A stretch of DNA of 38,801 nt from Collinsella aerofaciens. Its GTDB lineage: Bacteria; Actinomycetota; Coriobacteriia; Coriobacteriales; Coriobacteriaceae. The stretch covers positions 142,338 to 181,138 of the forward strand of contig NZ_JAQLFL010000004.1 of NCBI RefSeq assembly GCF_028206995.1, in the 5' to 3' direction. Under the pieces are notes generated by a model. It saw only the letters and a program-made list of their open reading frames with translations, was not told the DNA's origin and searched no databases. Below are positions 8,545 through 18,840 of the stretch, piece by piece (position 1 is the first letter of the stretch; the number at the start of each line of letters is the position of its first letter). The position numbers were made by a program, and so were the translations under genes.

Positions 8545-8669
8545 CCGGGACAGTCCGAGAGGCATAAGGTTGATCGCGAGTTCCGCACGAGCCGGAGAGC
8601 ACTTAATGTGCTCTCCGTGCGAGCAGGACTGCCCGAGCAGGCAACCTTATGCCTCTCGGACTGTCCCGG
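8545..8669. repeat. Long palindromic element, copy 1 (28-bp arms, 69-nt core)
   Basis: The left arm 8545-8572 and right arm 8642-8669 are perfectly complementary over 28 nt. The core, 8573-8641, is exactly 69 nt. It begins ATCGCGAGTTCCGCACG, contains an inner 10-bp hairpin CGGAGAGCAC/GTGCTCTCCG (8593-8617) around TTAAT, and ends GCAGGACTG then GAGCAGG. The same core occurs at 31306-31374 (reverse orientation) and 31602-31670, each time with different outer arms. The element lies between convergent murB and the NlpC-like gene, and its right arm ends 12 nt before the stop codon of the latter. There is no open frame and no strong T-tract. Confidence 0.9.
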
Positions 8670-8681
8670 ACCAAGCCGCAG

Positions 8682-9887
8682 CTACGACAGCGCAATACCG
8701 CCGAGCCAGCCCCAACGCACGCCAGAGCCAGTGCCATAGAAGCTAATAAACGAGTCAAGCGACTTAGACGTAATGGCACCCTCGTTGCTCATAACGATGC
8801 CGCCGCCAACGTAGATACCCACATGACCGTAGATAAGGCCCGGAGCACCCGTGCCGCTATGCGATGAGTCGGCCACAATCATGCCCACCTGTAGCGCCGA
8901 GCGGTCGGAGCTATAGCACCAGGCGTTGAACATGTCACACGCGTTGCCGCCAAAATAGCCCACGCCGGCGTTACGGAAGACATTGGTAACCCACGCCGCG
9001 CACCAGTTCTGACCCGGCGAAGGCGTGGAGTAGCACGCGTTGACGACGGCCTGCTGTTTGCCCGAGCCGGCATTCTGTTGCGGGGTTCCAGGCGCATACG
9101 ATCCGCCACCCGAGCTTGAGCCACCCGAGTAGGAATTGTTCTTGTTCGCGGCAGCCGCGGCAGCGGCAGCCTTCCTAGCAGCCTCCTCGGCCTGGGCGGC
9201 AGCGAGGATCTCGGAATCGCGCTGAGCCATGAGCTCCTTGACGTCGTCGGAAAGACCGTTCAGCACGGTCTGGACTTCTTGCTGCTTGGCCTGCATATCC
9301 TGCATCTGAGCCGTCTGCTGGTCCTTGAGTTTCTCCAGGTCGGCCTTTTGTGCTTCGAGCTCGGTCTTCTGTGCGTCGAGCTCAGCCTGAATCGTCTGGA
9401 TATCCTCGATGGCATCGCGGTCGCTCTTGTTGATCTTCTCAACGTAATGCGCGTTGGCGACGAGTTCCTCAAACGAGCCAGAGGCCAGCAGCAAAGACAG
9501 GATGTTCGTGCCGCCGGACTTGTAGCTGGCGGCCACGCGATCGGAAAGGTCGTTGCGCTTCTTCTTGAGCTCGGCCTTCTTTTCATCGATCTGGGCCTGC
9601 GTGTCGTCAATCTTGCCCTGGACATTCTCGATGTCGTTGAGGGTCTGGGCATTCTTGTTGGCCAGCGCCGCATACTCATTTGCGATGCTGTCGAGCTGGG
9701 CCTGAACCTCGTCGAGCTGGGCCTGGGCGGCATTCAGTTTATCGGTGGTTTCTTTGGAAGCCTCCGCCGCATGGGCGCGAGCGGGCAGGCCAAAAAGAAC
9801 TGCCGCAGAAGCGGCGCCGAACAGGGCCTTGAGGGCAGTGCGGCGCGAGAGCTCCTGGGAAAGGATGGAATCGCTGTTTGGTGACAT
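8682..9887 (-). CDS. Secreted coiled-coil NlpC/P60- or CHAP-like peptidoglycan hydrolase
   Basis: A 401-residue exported cell-wall enzyme. The N-terminus has a twin-arginine-type signal (SRRTALKAL at 14-22, hydrophobic stretch, cleavage predicted after AHA at 38-40). Residues ~45-240 form a long coiled coil rich in Gln, Asp and Ala, like the N-terminal part of RipA/PcsB-type hydrolases. An Ala-rich and Ser/Gly-rich linker follows, then a C-terminal cysteine peptidase domain with Cys296 (NWCAAW) and His355 (YGHVGIYVG). The family cuts peptide stems in peptidoglycan, often in cell separation; that role is inferred here. GGAG lies about 6 nt before the ATG. It is divergent from galE and convergent with murB. 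Confidence 0.88.
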   Translation of the reverse strand: MSPNSDSILSQELSRRTALKALFGAASAAVLFGLPARAHAAEASKETTDKLNAAQAQLDEVQAQLDSIANEYAALANKNAQTLNDIENVQGKIDDTQAQIDEKKAELKKKRNDLSDRVAASYKSGGTNILSLLLASGSFEELVANAHYVEKINKSDRDAIEDIQTIQAELDAQKTELEAQKADLEKLKDQQTAQMQDMQAKQQEVQTVLNGLSDDVKELMAQRDSEILAAAQAEEAARKAAAAAAAANKNNSYSGGSSSGGGSYAPGTPQQNAGSGKQQAVVNACYSTPSPGQNWCAAWVTNVFRNAGVGYFGGNACDMFNAWCYSSDRSALQVGMIVADSSHSGTGAPGLIYGHVGIYVGGGIVMSNEGAITSKSLDSFISFYGTGSGVRWGWLGGIALS

Positions 9888-10088
9888 ATGTACTCCGTTA
9901 CATGTTTATTTATATGTCGCTCAACTCATACATATTAGCGTACATATGGCGCGTCCCAACGATTTCCACGAACGGCAGGAAACTACAAGGTCAGCGGCTC
10001 GTAAGCAAATGCCAAAGATCAGGTTATGCGTACGCAAGCTCTTCTGATGAGTACGTTAGCACAATCCTCTGCTTTTCCCACAGCGCAC

Positions 10089-10117
10089 GATTTGGGCGTC
10101 CCTGCCTGCGCTATACT
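10089..10117 (+). promoter_or_regulatory. galE promoter
   Basis: A TATACT -10 box (10112-10117) stands 17 nt downstream of a weak -35-like GATTTG (10089-10094), and 37 nt before the galE ATG. The rest of the 267-nt interval between the divergent NlpC-like gene and galE shows AT-rich CATATG-type repeats near 9885-9950, with no recognisable operator. Confidence 0.5.
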
Positions 10118-10154
10118 CCCCTGAAGAAGTGTTCCTGATTCGATAGGAGACTAC

Positions 10155-11216
10155 ATGTCCAAAGCACTCGACCCCAAAGACACCTGCGTCCTCGTTACCG
10201 GTGGCGCCGGCTTTATCGGCTCGCACACCGTCGTTCAGCTGCTCGAAGGTGGCTACCAGGTCGTCATCGTCGATGATCTCTCCAACTCCTGCGCCGTCGC
10301 CGTCGACCGCGTCAAGACCATCGTGGGCGACGAGGCCGCCAAGAACCTCACCTTCTACGAGGCCAACGTGCTCGACCGCGATGCGATGAACAAGATCTTC
10401 GATACCCATCAGATCGACCGCGTCATCCACTTTGCCGGCTTTAAGGCCGTCGGCGAGTCGGTGAGCAAGCCCGTCGAGTACTACCACAACAACATCGAGA
10501 ACACCCTGGTGCTCATCGACGTCATGCGCAACCATGGCTGCAAGTCCATCATCTTCTCGAGCTCCTCGACCGTCTACGGCGACCCGGACAACCCGCCCGT
10601 CACCGAGGAGGATCCTAAGAAGCCCGCGACCAACCCCTATGGTTGGACCAAGTGGATGATCGAGCAGATCCTTATGGACGTCCATACCGCCGACCCCGAG
10701 TGGGACGTCGTGCTGCTCCGTTACTTCAACCCCATCGGCGCTCATCCGTCGGGCCTGATCGGCGAGGACCCCAAGGGCATCCCCAACAACCTGGTGCCCT
10801 ATGTCGCCCAGGTTGCCGTGGGCAAGCTCGAGGCCGTTCAGGTCTTTGGCAACGACTACCCCACCCCCGACGGCACCGGCGTGCGCGACTACATTCACGT
10901 GTGCGATCTGGCCTCTGGTCACGTTGCCGCCCTTAACTGGATGAACGGCAAGACCGGCGTCGAGATCTTTAACCTGGGCACCGGCACCGGCACCTCGGTA
11001 CTCGAGGTCGTCGCCGCCTTCTCCAAGGCTTGTGGCAAGGAGCTGCCCTACGTGATCCGCGAGCGCCGCGCCGGCGACATCGCTGCCAACTGGTGCGATG
11101 CCTCCAAGGCCGAGCGTATGATGGGCTGGAAGGCCCAGTACGACATCGCGGACATGTGCCGCGATAGCTGGAACTGGCAGAGCCACAACCCCAACGGCTT
11201 CGCCGACGCCGAGTAG
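10155..11216 (+). CDS. galE: UDP-glucose 4-epimerase
   Basis: A 353-residue cytoplasmic short-chain dehydrogenase-type enzyme that interconverts UDP-glucose and UDP-galactose using bound NAD. VTGGAGFIGSH near the N-terminus is the NAD-binding glycine loop. SSSSTVYG and Tyr162/Lys166 (YGWTK) are the catalytic elements. RYFNPIGAHPSG and the conserved IHVCDLASGHVAAL follow as in GalE. AGGAG precedes the ATG. It is monocistronic with its own terminator. The role is galactose use (Leloir pathway) and supply of UDP-galactose for surface polymers. Confidence 0.96.
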   Translation: MSKALDPKDTCVLVTGGAGFIGSHTVVQLLEGGYQVVIVDDLSNSCAVAVDRVKTIVGDEAAKNLTFYEANVLDRDAMNKIFDTHQIDRVIHFAGFKAVGESVSKPVEYYHNNIENTLVLIDVMRNHGCKSIIFSSSSTVYGDPDNPPVTEEDPKKPATNPYGWTKWMIEQILMDVHTADPEWDVVLLRYFNPIGAHPSGLIGEDPKGIPNNLVPYVAQVAVGKLEAVQVFGNDYPTPDGTGVRDYIHVCDLASGHVAALNWMNGKTGVEIFNLGTGTGTSVLEVVAAFSKACGKELPYVIRERRAGDIAANWCDASKAERMMGWKAQYDIADMCRDSWNWQSHNPNGFADAE

Positions 11217-11238
11217 CAAAAACCTACATACCGCTCTT

Positions 11239-11272
11239 GCCCCGATCTCACGTTGTGAGGTCGGGGCTTTTT
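11239..11272 (+). terminator. Intrinsic terminator after galE
   Basis: A 13-bp stem GCCCCGATCTCAC / GTGAGGTCGGGGC, with one T-G wobble and a GTT loop, is followed by TTTTT. Confidence 0.93.
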
Positions 11273-11326
11273 CATGGCATGTAACCATTCGCCGAAAATC
11301 GACCAACTTTTTTATCTTACCTGTAC

Positions 11327-11338
11327 ATGTTTAAACAA
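11327..11338. promoter_or_regulatory. Operator candidate upstream of malQ (TTGTTTAAACAT)
   Basis: On the minus strand this reads TTGTTTAAACAT; the core TGTTTAAACA (11328-11337) is a perfect palindrome about 100 nt before the malQ start. Matching sites occur before the ABC transporter operon and between treR and the PTS gene. Confidence 0.5.
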
Positions 11339-11436
11339 CATGTTTTACAATAGGCGTATCGAATCAGAACATCGGAGGCGGACTGCACACCCATCGGCAG
11401 GCCGACCCCACAACAAGAAGGTTGGTGAGCGCATTC

Positions 11437-12942
11437 ATGGAGCGTGCAAGCGGCGTCCTCATGCCCGTCTCATCTCTGCCCGGACCATACGGAATCGGCG
11501 GCTTTGGTTGGAATGCCTACGACTTCGTCGATTTTCTCGCCTCGTGCAAACAACATTACTGGCAGATTCTGCCCCTTACGACGACCAGCTATGGCGATTC
11601 GCCCTATCAGTCGTTCTCGGCCCGCGCAGGCAACCCCAACTTTATCGACTTTGCCGAGCTTATCGAGGCAGGGTATCTGGAGCAGCGCGATATCGATGGC
11701 GTGTATCTGGGATCCGACCCCAGTAACGTCGACTACGGTGCTATCTTTGGCGGCCGCCGTCAGATTCTCGACCGCGCCGCTGAGCGCTTTGCTGCCGACA
11801 AGCCGGCCGATTTCGATGACTTTATCCAGGCCAACGAGGACTGGCTCATCCCCTACTGTGAGTTTATGACCGTCAAAGAGGAGTGCGGTCTCAAGGCGTT
11901 TTGGGAGTGGCCCGCGGAGCTCCGTACCCGCGGCGAGGCTTCCGCCAAGGTCTGCGCCGACCATCCGGCGCGTATGCTCTACCACCAGATGACGCAGTAC
12001 TTCTTCGATCGCCAGTGGAGCCGCCTCAAGGCCTATGCCAACGAGCGCGACATTCTCATCATCGGCGACCTGCCCATCTATGTCTCGCGTGACTCCGTCG
12101 AGATGTGGGCGACGCCTGAGCTCTTTAAGATCGACGCCGCCGGCAATCCGGTGAGCGTCGCCGGCACGCCGCCCGACCAGTTCTCGGCCACCGGCCAGTA
12201 CTGGGGCAACCCCATCTACGACTGGGACGCCATGGAGTCCGACGGCTTCTCCTGGTGGGAGGGCCGCATTCGCGCCGCCCTCGACATGTACGACGTCATC
12301 CGCCTGGATCACTTCCGCGGCTTCGAGGCCTATTGGGAGGTGCCGTTCTCCTCGCCCGATTCGTCCTACGGTTCGTGGACGCAGGGTCCCGGCCTCAAGT
12401 TCTTCAAGACGCTCGAGGAAAAGCTCGGCACGCTGCCCATCATCGCCGAGGACCTGGGCTTCCTCACCCCCGGCGTCATCGACATGCGCGACAACTCGGG
12501 CTTCCCCGGCATGAAGATCCTGCAGTTTGCCTTTGAGGGCACCAACTCGTACTACCTGCCGCATAACTACATCGCCAACACCGTCGCCTATGTGGGCACC
12601 CACGACAACGAGACGGCGCGCGGTTGGTTTGAGGGAACGGCTACCCCGCGTCAGCGCGAGCAGGCAGCCCTGTACACCCATCAGCAGGCCGGCGAACCCA
12701 TGACAGATGCACTCAATCGCACCATCGCCGCCAGCGTGAGCGACACGTGCATCTACACCATGCAGGATTTGCTCAACTTGGGCAACGAGGCGCGCATCAA
12801 CACCCCTGCCACGCTGGGCGGCAACTGGACCTGGCGCATGCTCGACGGCGCCATCACCCGCGAGCTCGAGCACAAGCTCACCGACTGGACCGAGACCTAC
12901 TTCCGTATCCCGTCGGAAGCCGAAATCGAGCTTCCTCAATAG
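11437..12942 (+). CDS. malQ: 4-alpha-glucanotransferase (amylomaltase)
   Basis: A 501-residue GH77 enzyme that transfers maltosyl and longer units between alpha-1,4-glucans, producing longer chains for phosphorylase plus glucose. Family signatures: SPYQSFSARAGNPNFIDF, IIGDLPIYVSRDSVEMW, IRLDHFRGFEAYWEVP (nucleophile aspartate region), AEDLGFLTPGV (acid/base glutamate) and YVGTHDNETARGW. GGTGAG lies 7 nt before the ATG at 11437, so upstream TTG/GTG codons (11422, 11425) are unlikely starts. glgP follows 128 nt downstream on the same strand. The pair is the cytoplasmic maltodextrin-degrading route. Confidence 0.96.
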   Translation: MERASGVLMPVSSLPGPYGIGGFGWNAYDFVDFLASCKQHYWQILPLTTTSYGDSPYQSFSARAGNPNFIDFAELIEAGYLEQRDIDGVYLGSDPSNVDYGAIFGGRRQILDRAAERFAADKPADFDDFIQANEDWLIPYCEFMTVKEECGLKAFWEWPAELRTRGEASAKVCADHPARMLYHQMTQYFFDRQWSRLKAYANERDILIIGDLPIYVSRDSVEMWATPELFKIDAAGNPVSVAGTPPDQFSATGQYWGNPIYDWDAMESDGFSWWEGRIRAALDMYDVIRLDHFRGFEAYWEVPFSSPDSSYGSWTQGPGLKFFKTLEEKLGTLPIIAEDLGFLTPGVIDMRDNSGFPGMKILQFAFEGTNSYYLPHNYIANTVAYVGTHDNETARGWFEGTATPRQREQAALYTHQQAGEPMTDALNRTIAASVSDTCIYTMQDLLNLGNEARINTPATLGGNWTWRMLDGAITRELEHKLTDWTETYFRIPSEAEIELPQ

Positions 12943-12990
12943 GAGCTACCGCGCCCGACCCCTCCCCACCGTGCGGACGCGCTTGCTTTT

Positions 12991-13024
12991 CCCGCGCGAG
13001 GCCACCCCAATCCCCTCGCGCGGG
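12991..13024 (+). terminator. Hairpin between malQ and glgP (possible attenuator)
   Basis: CCCGCGCGAGG (12991-13001) pairs perfectly with CCTCGCGCGGG (13014-13024). It is followed by CTTCTTATG rather than a clean T-run, so it is more likely a partial terminator or mRNA-stabilising stem than a full stop. Confidence 0.6.
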
Positions 13025-13070
13025 CTTCTTATGAATTGCAGACATGAAACAACCCATCACAGGAGAAAAC

Positions 13071-15338
<2,268 letters not shown>

Positions 15339-15364
15339 TTTCGTTTCCTTTACCCATCCTCTTG

Positions 15365-15398
15365 AAAGCGGAGTCGTGGCAACGCGGCTCCGCTTTTT
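15365..15398 (+). terminator. Intrinsic terminator after glgP
   Basis: AAAGCGGAGTCG (15365-15376) pairs with CGCGGCTCCGCTTT-type sequence ending at 15396, with one wobble. The hairpin is followed by more T residues. It lies 26 nt after the glgP stop. Confidence 0.85.
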
Positions 15399-15438
15399 GT
15401 GCCCGCACGCTACCCTGTGACCCGACTCGACCGAAGAA

Positions 15439-15651
15439 TCTCGATCTATAACAGCTACTCGGTAAAAACGGCCCCAGCTGTTACAGATTGAGACATACCG
15501 GCCCCCCTTGGGTTTATCTCAATCTGTAACATCTAGCAGCTGAAATTCACCTTTGGTGTTACAGATTTAGATGAAATGGTCAGCTCAGCGGAACTGTCTC
15601 GATCTGTAACACCTAGCGTCCGAAATCGGCCCTACCTGTTACAAATCAAGA
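15439..15651. repeat. Array of six alternating 15-mer half-sites, ~40-nt period
   Basis: The 15-mer TCTCRATCTGTAACA occurs as forward copies at 15439-15453, 15517-15531 and 15597-15611. Reverse-complement copies (TGTTACAGATTGAGA and variants) occur at 15479-15493, 15557-15571 and 15637-15651. Each forward copy starts exactly 40 nt before its inverted partner; the next forward copy starts 38 or 40 nt later. Spacers also show partial similarity (for example CTAGC and CGGCC). This occupies most of the 453-nt gap between convergent glgP and the ABC operon. There is no coding frame. The layout resembles a BIME-like palindromic repeat cluster; it is not a CRISPR because orientation alternates. Confidence 0.88.
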
Positions 15652-15684
15652 CAAACTGGCCGATGGACAACCCCAACACAAAGA

Positions 15685-15723
15685 AAGGCTCCCCTCTCGC
15701 CCAGCGGACGGGAGGGGAGCCTT
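15685..15723 (-). terminator. Intrinsic terminator of the ABC transporter operon
   Basis: AAGGCTCCCCTC (15685-15696) pairs with GAGGGGAGCCTT (15712-15723). Read on the minus strand it is followed by TCTTTGTG. It lies about 70 nt past the ATPase stop codon. Confidence 0.85.
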
Positions 15724-15791
15724 ATATGTGACCGCGGCAAAAGGATGGCAATACCGCAGTCGCCCAAAGGGAGGGTCCGGATGCACCGGGC

Positions 15792-16991
15792 CTAGATAAG
15801 GTTCTTGCCAGAGACCTTATCGAAGAGGTGGGTCGCGTTCTTCTCGAACTTGAACCAGATGGTGTCGCCAGCCTTGAGCGCGCCCTTGGCCTCGAGGTCG
15901 ACGACGGGGATAATCAGGACAAACTGGCCGTCGGGAGCGGTCACGTGGACATGCTCGGTCGAGCCCATGAGCTCGGTCACCTCGACGGTACCCTGGAGCG
16001 CGCCCTCCTCGCCCTTGTCGGCAAGCAGGATCTGCTCGGGACGCACGCCGGCCGTAATCTCCTTCACGTCGCCGCCGTCCCAGTTGAGGGCAAGCTGAGC
16101 GCAAGTCTCGGGGGCGAGCGCCACGTTCATATCCTCGGTCTTGACGGTAAAGCCGTTGCCCGAGCGCACCAGCTGGGCATCGAAGAAGTTCATCTGCGGC
16201 ACGCCGATGAAGCCGGCGACGAAGATGTTCGCGGGATGGTTGAAGACCTCCTGCGGCGTGGCGATCTGCTGGACGACGCCGTCCTTCATGACCACGATAC
16301 GGTCGCCAAGGGTCATGGCCTCGGTCTGGTCGTGAGTAACATAAATGAACGTGCCCTTGATCTCGTGGCGCAGCTTAATGAGCTCGGCACGCATCTGGTT
16401 ACGAAGCTTGGCGTCCAGGTTGGACAGCGGCTCGTCCATCAGGAAGACCTTGGGGTCACGCACGATGGCGCGGCCGATAGCGACACGCTGGCGCTGGCCG
16501 CCGGAGAGCGCCTTGGGCTTACGGTCGAGGTACTCGGTAATACCCAGAATCTCGGCAGCAGAGCGAACCTTGCGGTCGATCTCGTCCTTGGGAACCTTCT
16601 TGAGCTCGAGCGTAAATGCCATGTTCTCGTACACCGTCATATTGGGGTACAGAGCGTAGCTCTGGAACACCATGGCGATGTCGCGGTCCTTGGGCGCCAC
16701 GTCGTTGACACGCTTGCCGTCGATGAGCACATCGCCCGAGGTAATGTCCTCCAGGCCGGCGACCATGCGCATCGTCGTGGACTTACCGCAGCCAGAGGGG
16801 CCAACGAGGACGACGAACTCCTGGTCGTGAACGGTGAGGTTGAAGTCCTCTACAGCGAGCACACCGTCCTCGGTAACCTTGAGGTTGTGCTTCTTCTCCT
16901 CGGTCTTCTTCTTTTTGCCAAAGAAGCCCTTCTTTTTTGACTCGTTGTTGGGATACACCTTCTGAACATGTTTGAGAACGATCTCGGCCAT
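15792..16991 (-). CDS. Carbohydrate ABC transporter ATP-binding protein (MalK/MsmX/UgpC type)
   Basis: A 399-residue ATPase of the sugar-importer class. Walker A GPSGCGKST is at 64-72, then the Q-loop (VFQSYALYP), signature ALSGGQRQRVAIGRA, Walker B (VFLMDEP), H-loop (VTHDQTEAM) and a C-terminal TOBE-type regulatory domain (TAGVRPEQI). Residues ~17-43 are an extra lysine-rich segment (GKKKKTEEKKHN in its middle) inserted between the first beta-strand and the conserved GVLAVEDFNL; most family members lack it. It follows the two permeases and binding protein in one operon, transcribed last. Such ATPases often serve several importers. Confidence 0.93.
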   Translation of the reverse strand: MAEIVLKHVQKVYPNNESKKKGFFGKKKKTEEKKHNLKVTEDGVLAVEDFNLTVHDQEFVVLVGPSGCGKSTTMRMVAGLEDITSGDVLIDGKRVNDVAPKDRDIAMVFQSYALYPNMTVYENMAFTLELKKVPKDEIDRKVRSAAEILGITEYLDRKPKALSGGQRQRVAIGRAIVRDPKVFLMDEPLSNLDAKLRNQMRAELIKLRHEIKGTFIYVTHDQTEAMTLGDRIVVMKDGVVQQIATPQEVFNHPANIFVAGFIGVPQMNFFDAQLVRSGNGFTVKTEDMNVALAPETCAQLALNWDGGDVKEITAGVRPEQILLADKGEEGALQGTVEVTELMGSTEHVHVTAPDGQFVLIIPVVDLEAKGALKAGDTIWFKFEKNATHLFDKVSGKNLI

Positions 16992-17059
16992 GTCTCTACC
17001 TTTCGATATGCGGCACCGCGCTGAGGGGCGCCGCAGAAACTTGCAAAACAGTTACGGCA

Positions 17060-17899
17060 TCAGCCCTTGACGGCACCTGCCACCACGCCGTCGATGATGT
17101 ACTTCTGACAGAGGATGTACATGATAACGATGGGGATAACGACCATCATGATGCAGGCCATCATGGGGCCGAGCTCGACGTGGCCGTAGCCGCCGCGGAA
17201 GTACTGGATCAAGATAGGAATGGTCTTGTACTTGGTGGAGTCGAGCGTAAGGTAGGGCAGCAGATAGTCGTTCCAGACCCACATGGTCTCGAGAATGCCG
17301 ACCGAAAGATAGGTGGGCTTCATGATGGGAAGGACGATCTTAAAGAACACCTGGACCGGGTTGCAGCCGTCGATCATGGCCGCCTCTTCGATCTCGAGCG
17401 GAATGTTCTTTACAAAACCGGCGAACATAAAGACCGCCAGGCCCGCGCCAAAGCCGAGGTAGATAAAGCAGATGTTGAACGGCGTGTTGAAGCCGATGCG
17501 GTCCGCCAAATTGGACAGTGTGAACATGAGCATCTGGAAGGGCACGACCATCGAGAACACGAACAGGTAATAGAAGAAGTTCGAGATCTTGTTGTTGACA
17601 CGAACCACGTACCAAGCGCACATGGAGCAGCACACCAAGATCAGCACGACCGACGTGACCGTGATGATGAGCGAGTACATAAATGCCGAGGCAAAGCCCT
17701 GCTCGTTAAGGGCGTGCATGTAGTTTGCGAGGCCGTTGAACGTCTCGGGCGTGAGCAGATCGAATGCCGTGGTGGTGCTGATTGCGGTCGCTTTCTTAAA
17801 GGAATTGAGCGCGATCATAAACACAGGGTAGATCCACGCGAGCGACAGGATCGTAAAGAAAATCGAGAGCGCGCGGTTGATAACCTTATCGCGTTTCAT
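17060..17899 (-). CDS. Carbohydrate ABC transporter permease (MalG type)
   Basis: A 279-residue inner-membrane permease with about six transmembrane segments. The EAA loop that contacts the ATPase is visible as EIEEAAMIDGCNPVQVFFKI with LPIMKPTYLS after it. The C-terminus IIDGVVAGAVKG is typical of MalG-like proteins (binding-protein-dependent CUT1 family). Its ATG shares one base with the stop of the upstream permease (TAATG), so translation is coupled. Confidence 0.93.
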   Translation of the reverse strand: MKRDKVINRALSIFFTILSLAWIYPVFMIALNSFKKATAISTTTAFDLLTPETFNGLANYMHALNEQGFASAFMYSLIITVTSVVLILVCCSMCAWYVVRVNNKISNFFYYLFVFSMVVPFQMLMFTLSNLADRIGFNTPFNICFIYLGFGAGLAVFMFAGFVKNIPLEIEEAAMIDGCNPVQVFFKIVLPIMKPTYLSVGILETMWVWNDYLLPYLTLDSTKYKTIPILIQYFRGGYGHVELGPMMACIMMVVIPIVIMYILCQKYIIDGVVAGAVKG

Positions 17900-18753
17900 T
17901 ACTGCTGCACCTCCTTGGACCTCGTGGCCTTAAGCTGGATCATGGAGATGGCCACGACCAGGATGCAGAAGATAACCGCCTTGGCCTGACCAATGCCCTG
18001 CCATGCGATACCGGCGCGCGAATAGAACGTGTTGTAGATGTTCAGGGCGAGCATCTCGGTGGAGTGCGCGGGGGCGCCGCCGGTAAGGGCGAGGTTCTGG
18101 TCGAACAGCTTAAAGCCGTTGGTGATGGACAGGAACAGGCAGATGGTGATGGTCGGCATCAGGTTAGGGATCTTAACCTTCCAAAACGTCTGCCATGCCG
18201 TGGCACCGTCGACCTTGGCGGCCTCGATGTAGTCGGACGGAATGGACTGCAGACCAGCGATGTAGATGATCATCATGTAGCCGACCTGCTGCCACAGGGT
18301 CAGGATGATAAGGCCCCAGAAGCCAGCAGCAGAGTTAAGGGCGATGAGCTGGGCGCCCACGTTGGAGAGCAGGCAGTTGATCAGAATCTGCCAGATGTAG
18401 CCCAGCACGATGCCGCCGATCAGGTTAGGCATAAAGAAGATCGTACGGAAGATGTTGGTGCCCTTGAGCGCTTTGCGGGTGAGCGCCTGCGCGATGGCGA
18501 GGGCGATCACGTTGATGAGCACCGTCGACAGGAAGGCAAACGCCACGGTAAAGAAGAACGATGTGGCAAACTGCGGATCGGACAGTGCGCGCACGTAGTT
18601 CTCGATACCGACAAAGTGCGTGTTGTTGATGGTAATAAACTGGCAGAACGAGAGATAGAAACCCTGGATAAAGGGAATCACGAACCCGATCATAAACGCC
18701 AGACACGTGGGCAGCATAAAGAGCGGCCACCAGCGCTTGAGTGCTTTGCCCAT
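17899..18753 (-). CDS. Carbohydrate ABC transporter permease (MalF type)
   Basis: A 284-residue inner-membrane permease partner of the MalG-type protein, with about six transmembrane segments. The EAA loop reads DYIEAAKVDGATAWQTFWKV followed by IPNLMPT. It is short, like CUT1 permeases of gram-positive bacteria, without the large extra periplasmic loop of E. coli MalF. AAAGGA lies 8 nt before the ATG. It is separated from the upstream binding-protein gene by a strong hairpin. Confidence 0.92.
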   Translation of the reverse strand: MGKALKRWWPLFMLPTCLAFMIGFVIPFIQGFYLSFCQFITINNTHFVGIENYVRALSDPQFATSFFFTVAFAFLSTVLINVIALAIAQALTRKALKGTNIFRTIFFMPNLIGGIVLGYIWQILINCLLSNVGAQLIALNSAAGFWGLIILTLWQQVGYMMIIYIAGLQSIPSDYIEAAKVDGATAWQTFWKVKIPNLMPTITICLFLSITNGFKLFDQNLALTGGAPAHSTEMLALNIYNTFYSRAGIAWQGIGQAKAVIFCILVVAISMIQLKATRSKEVQQ

Positions 18754-18773
18754 AGAAGGGTCCTTTCAATATG

Positions 18774-18809
18774 CAGGGGGCGGGCAAACCAACGTCTGCC
18801 CGCCCCCTG
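18774..18809 (-). terminator. Intercistronic hairpin between binding protein and permeases
   Basis: A perfect 13-bp stem CAGGGGGCGGGCA / TGCCCGCCCCCTG with a 10-nt loop, located between the binding-protein stop (18841) and the permease start. No T-run follows on the minus strand. In sugar ABC operons such stems reduce read-through or protect the upstream mRNA, so that binding protein is made in excess; that role is inferred. Confidence 0.75.
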
Positions 18810-18840
18810 TCGCTAATCAGATAGCTTGGGCAGCAACTGC

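Noticed and set aside
8545..8669. Ordinary intrinsic terminator of the NlpC-like gene
   Set aside because: The hairpin is far longer than a terminator, has a conserved 69-nt loop found elsewhere, and lacks a T-run on the minus strand. A role in 3'-end formation remains possible.
15439..15651. CRISPR array
   Set aside because: The repeat alternates in orientation and is only 15 nt, with partly similar spacers and no cas genes nearby.
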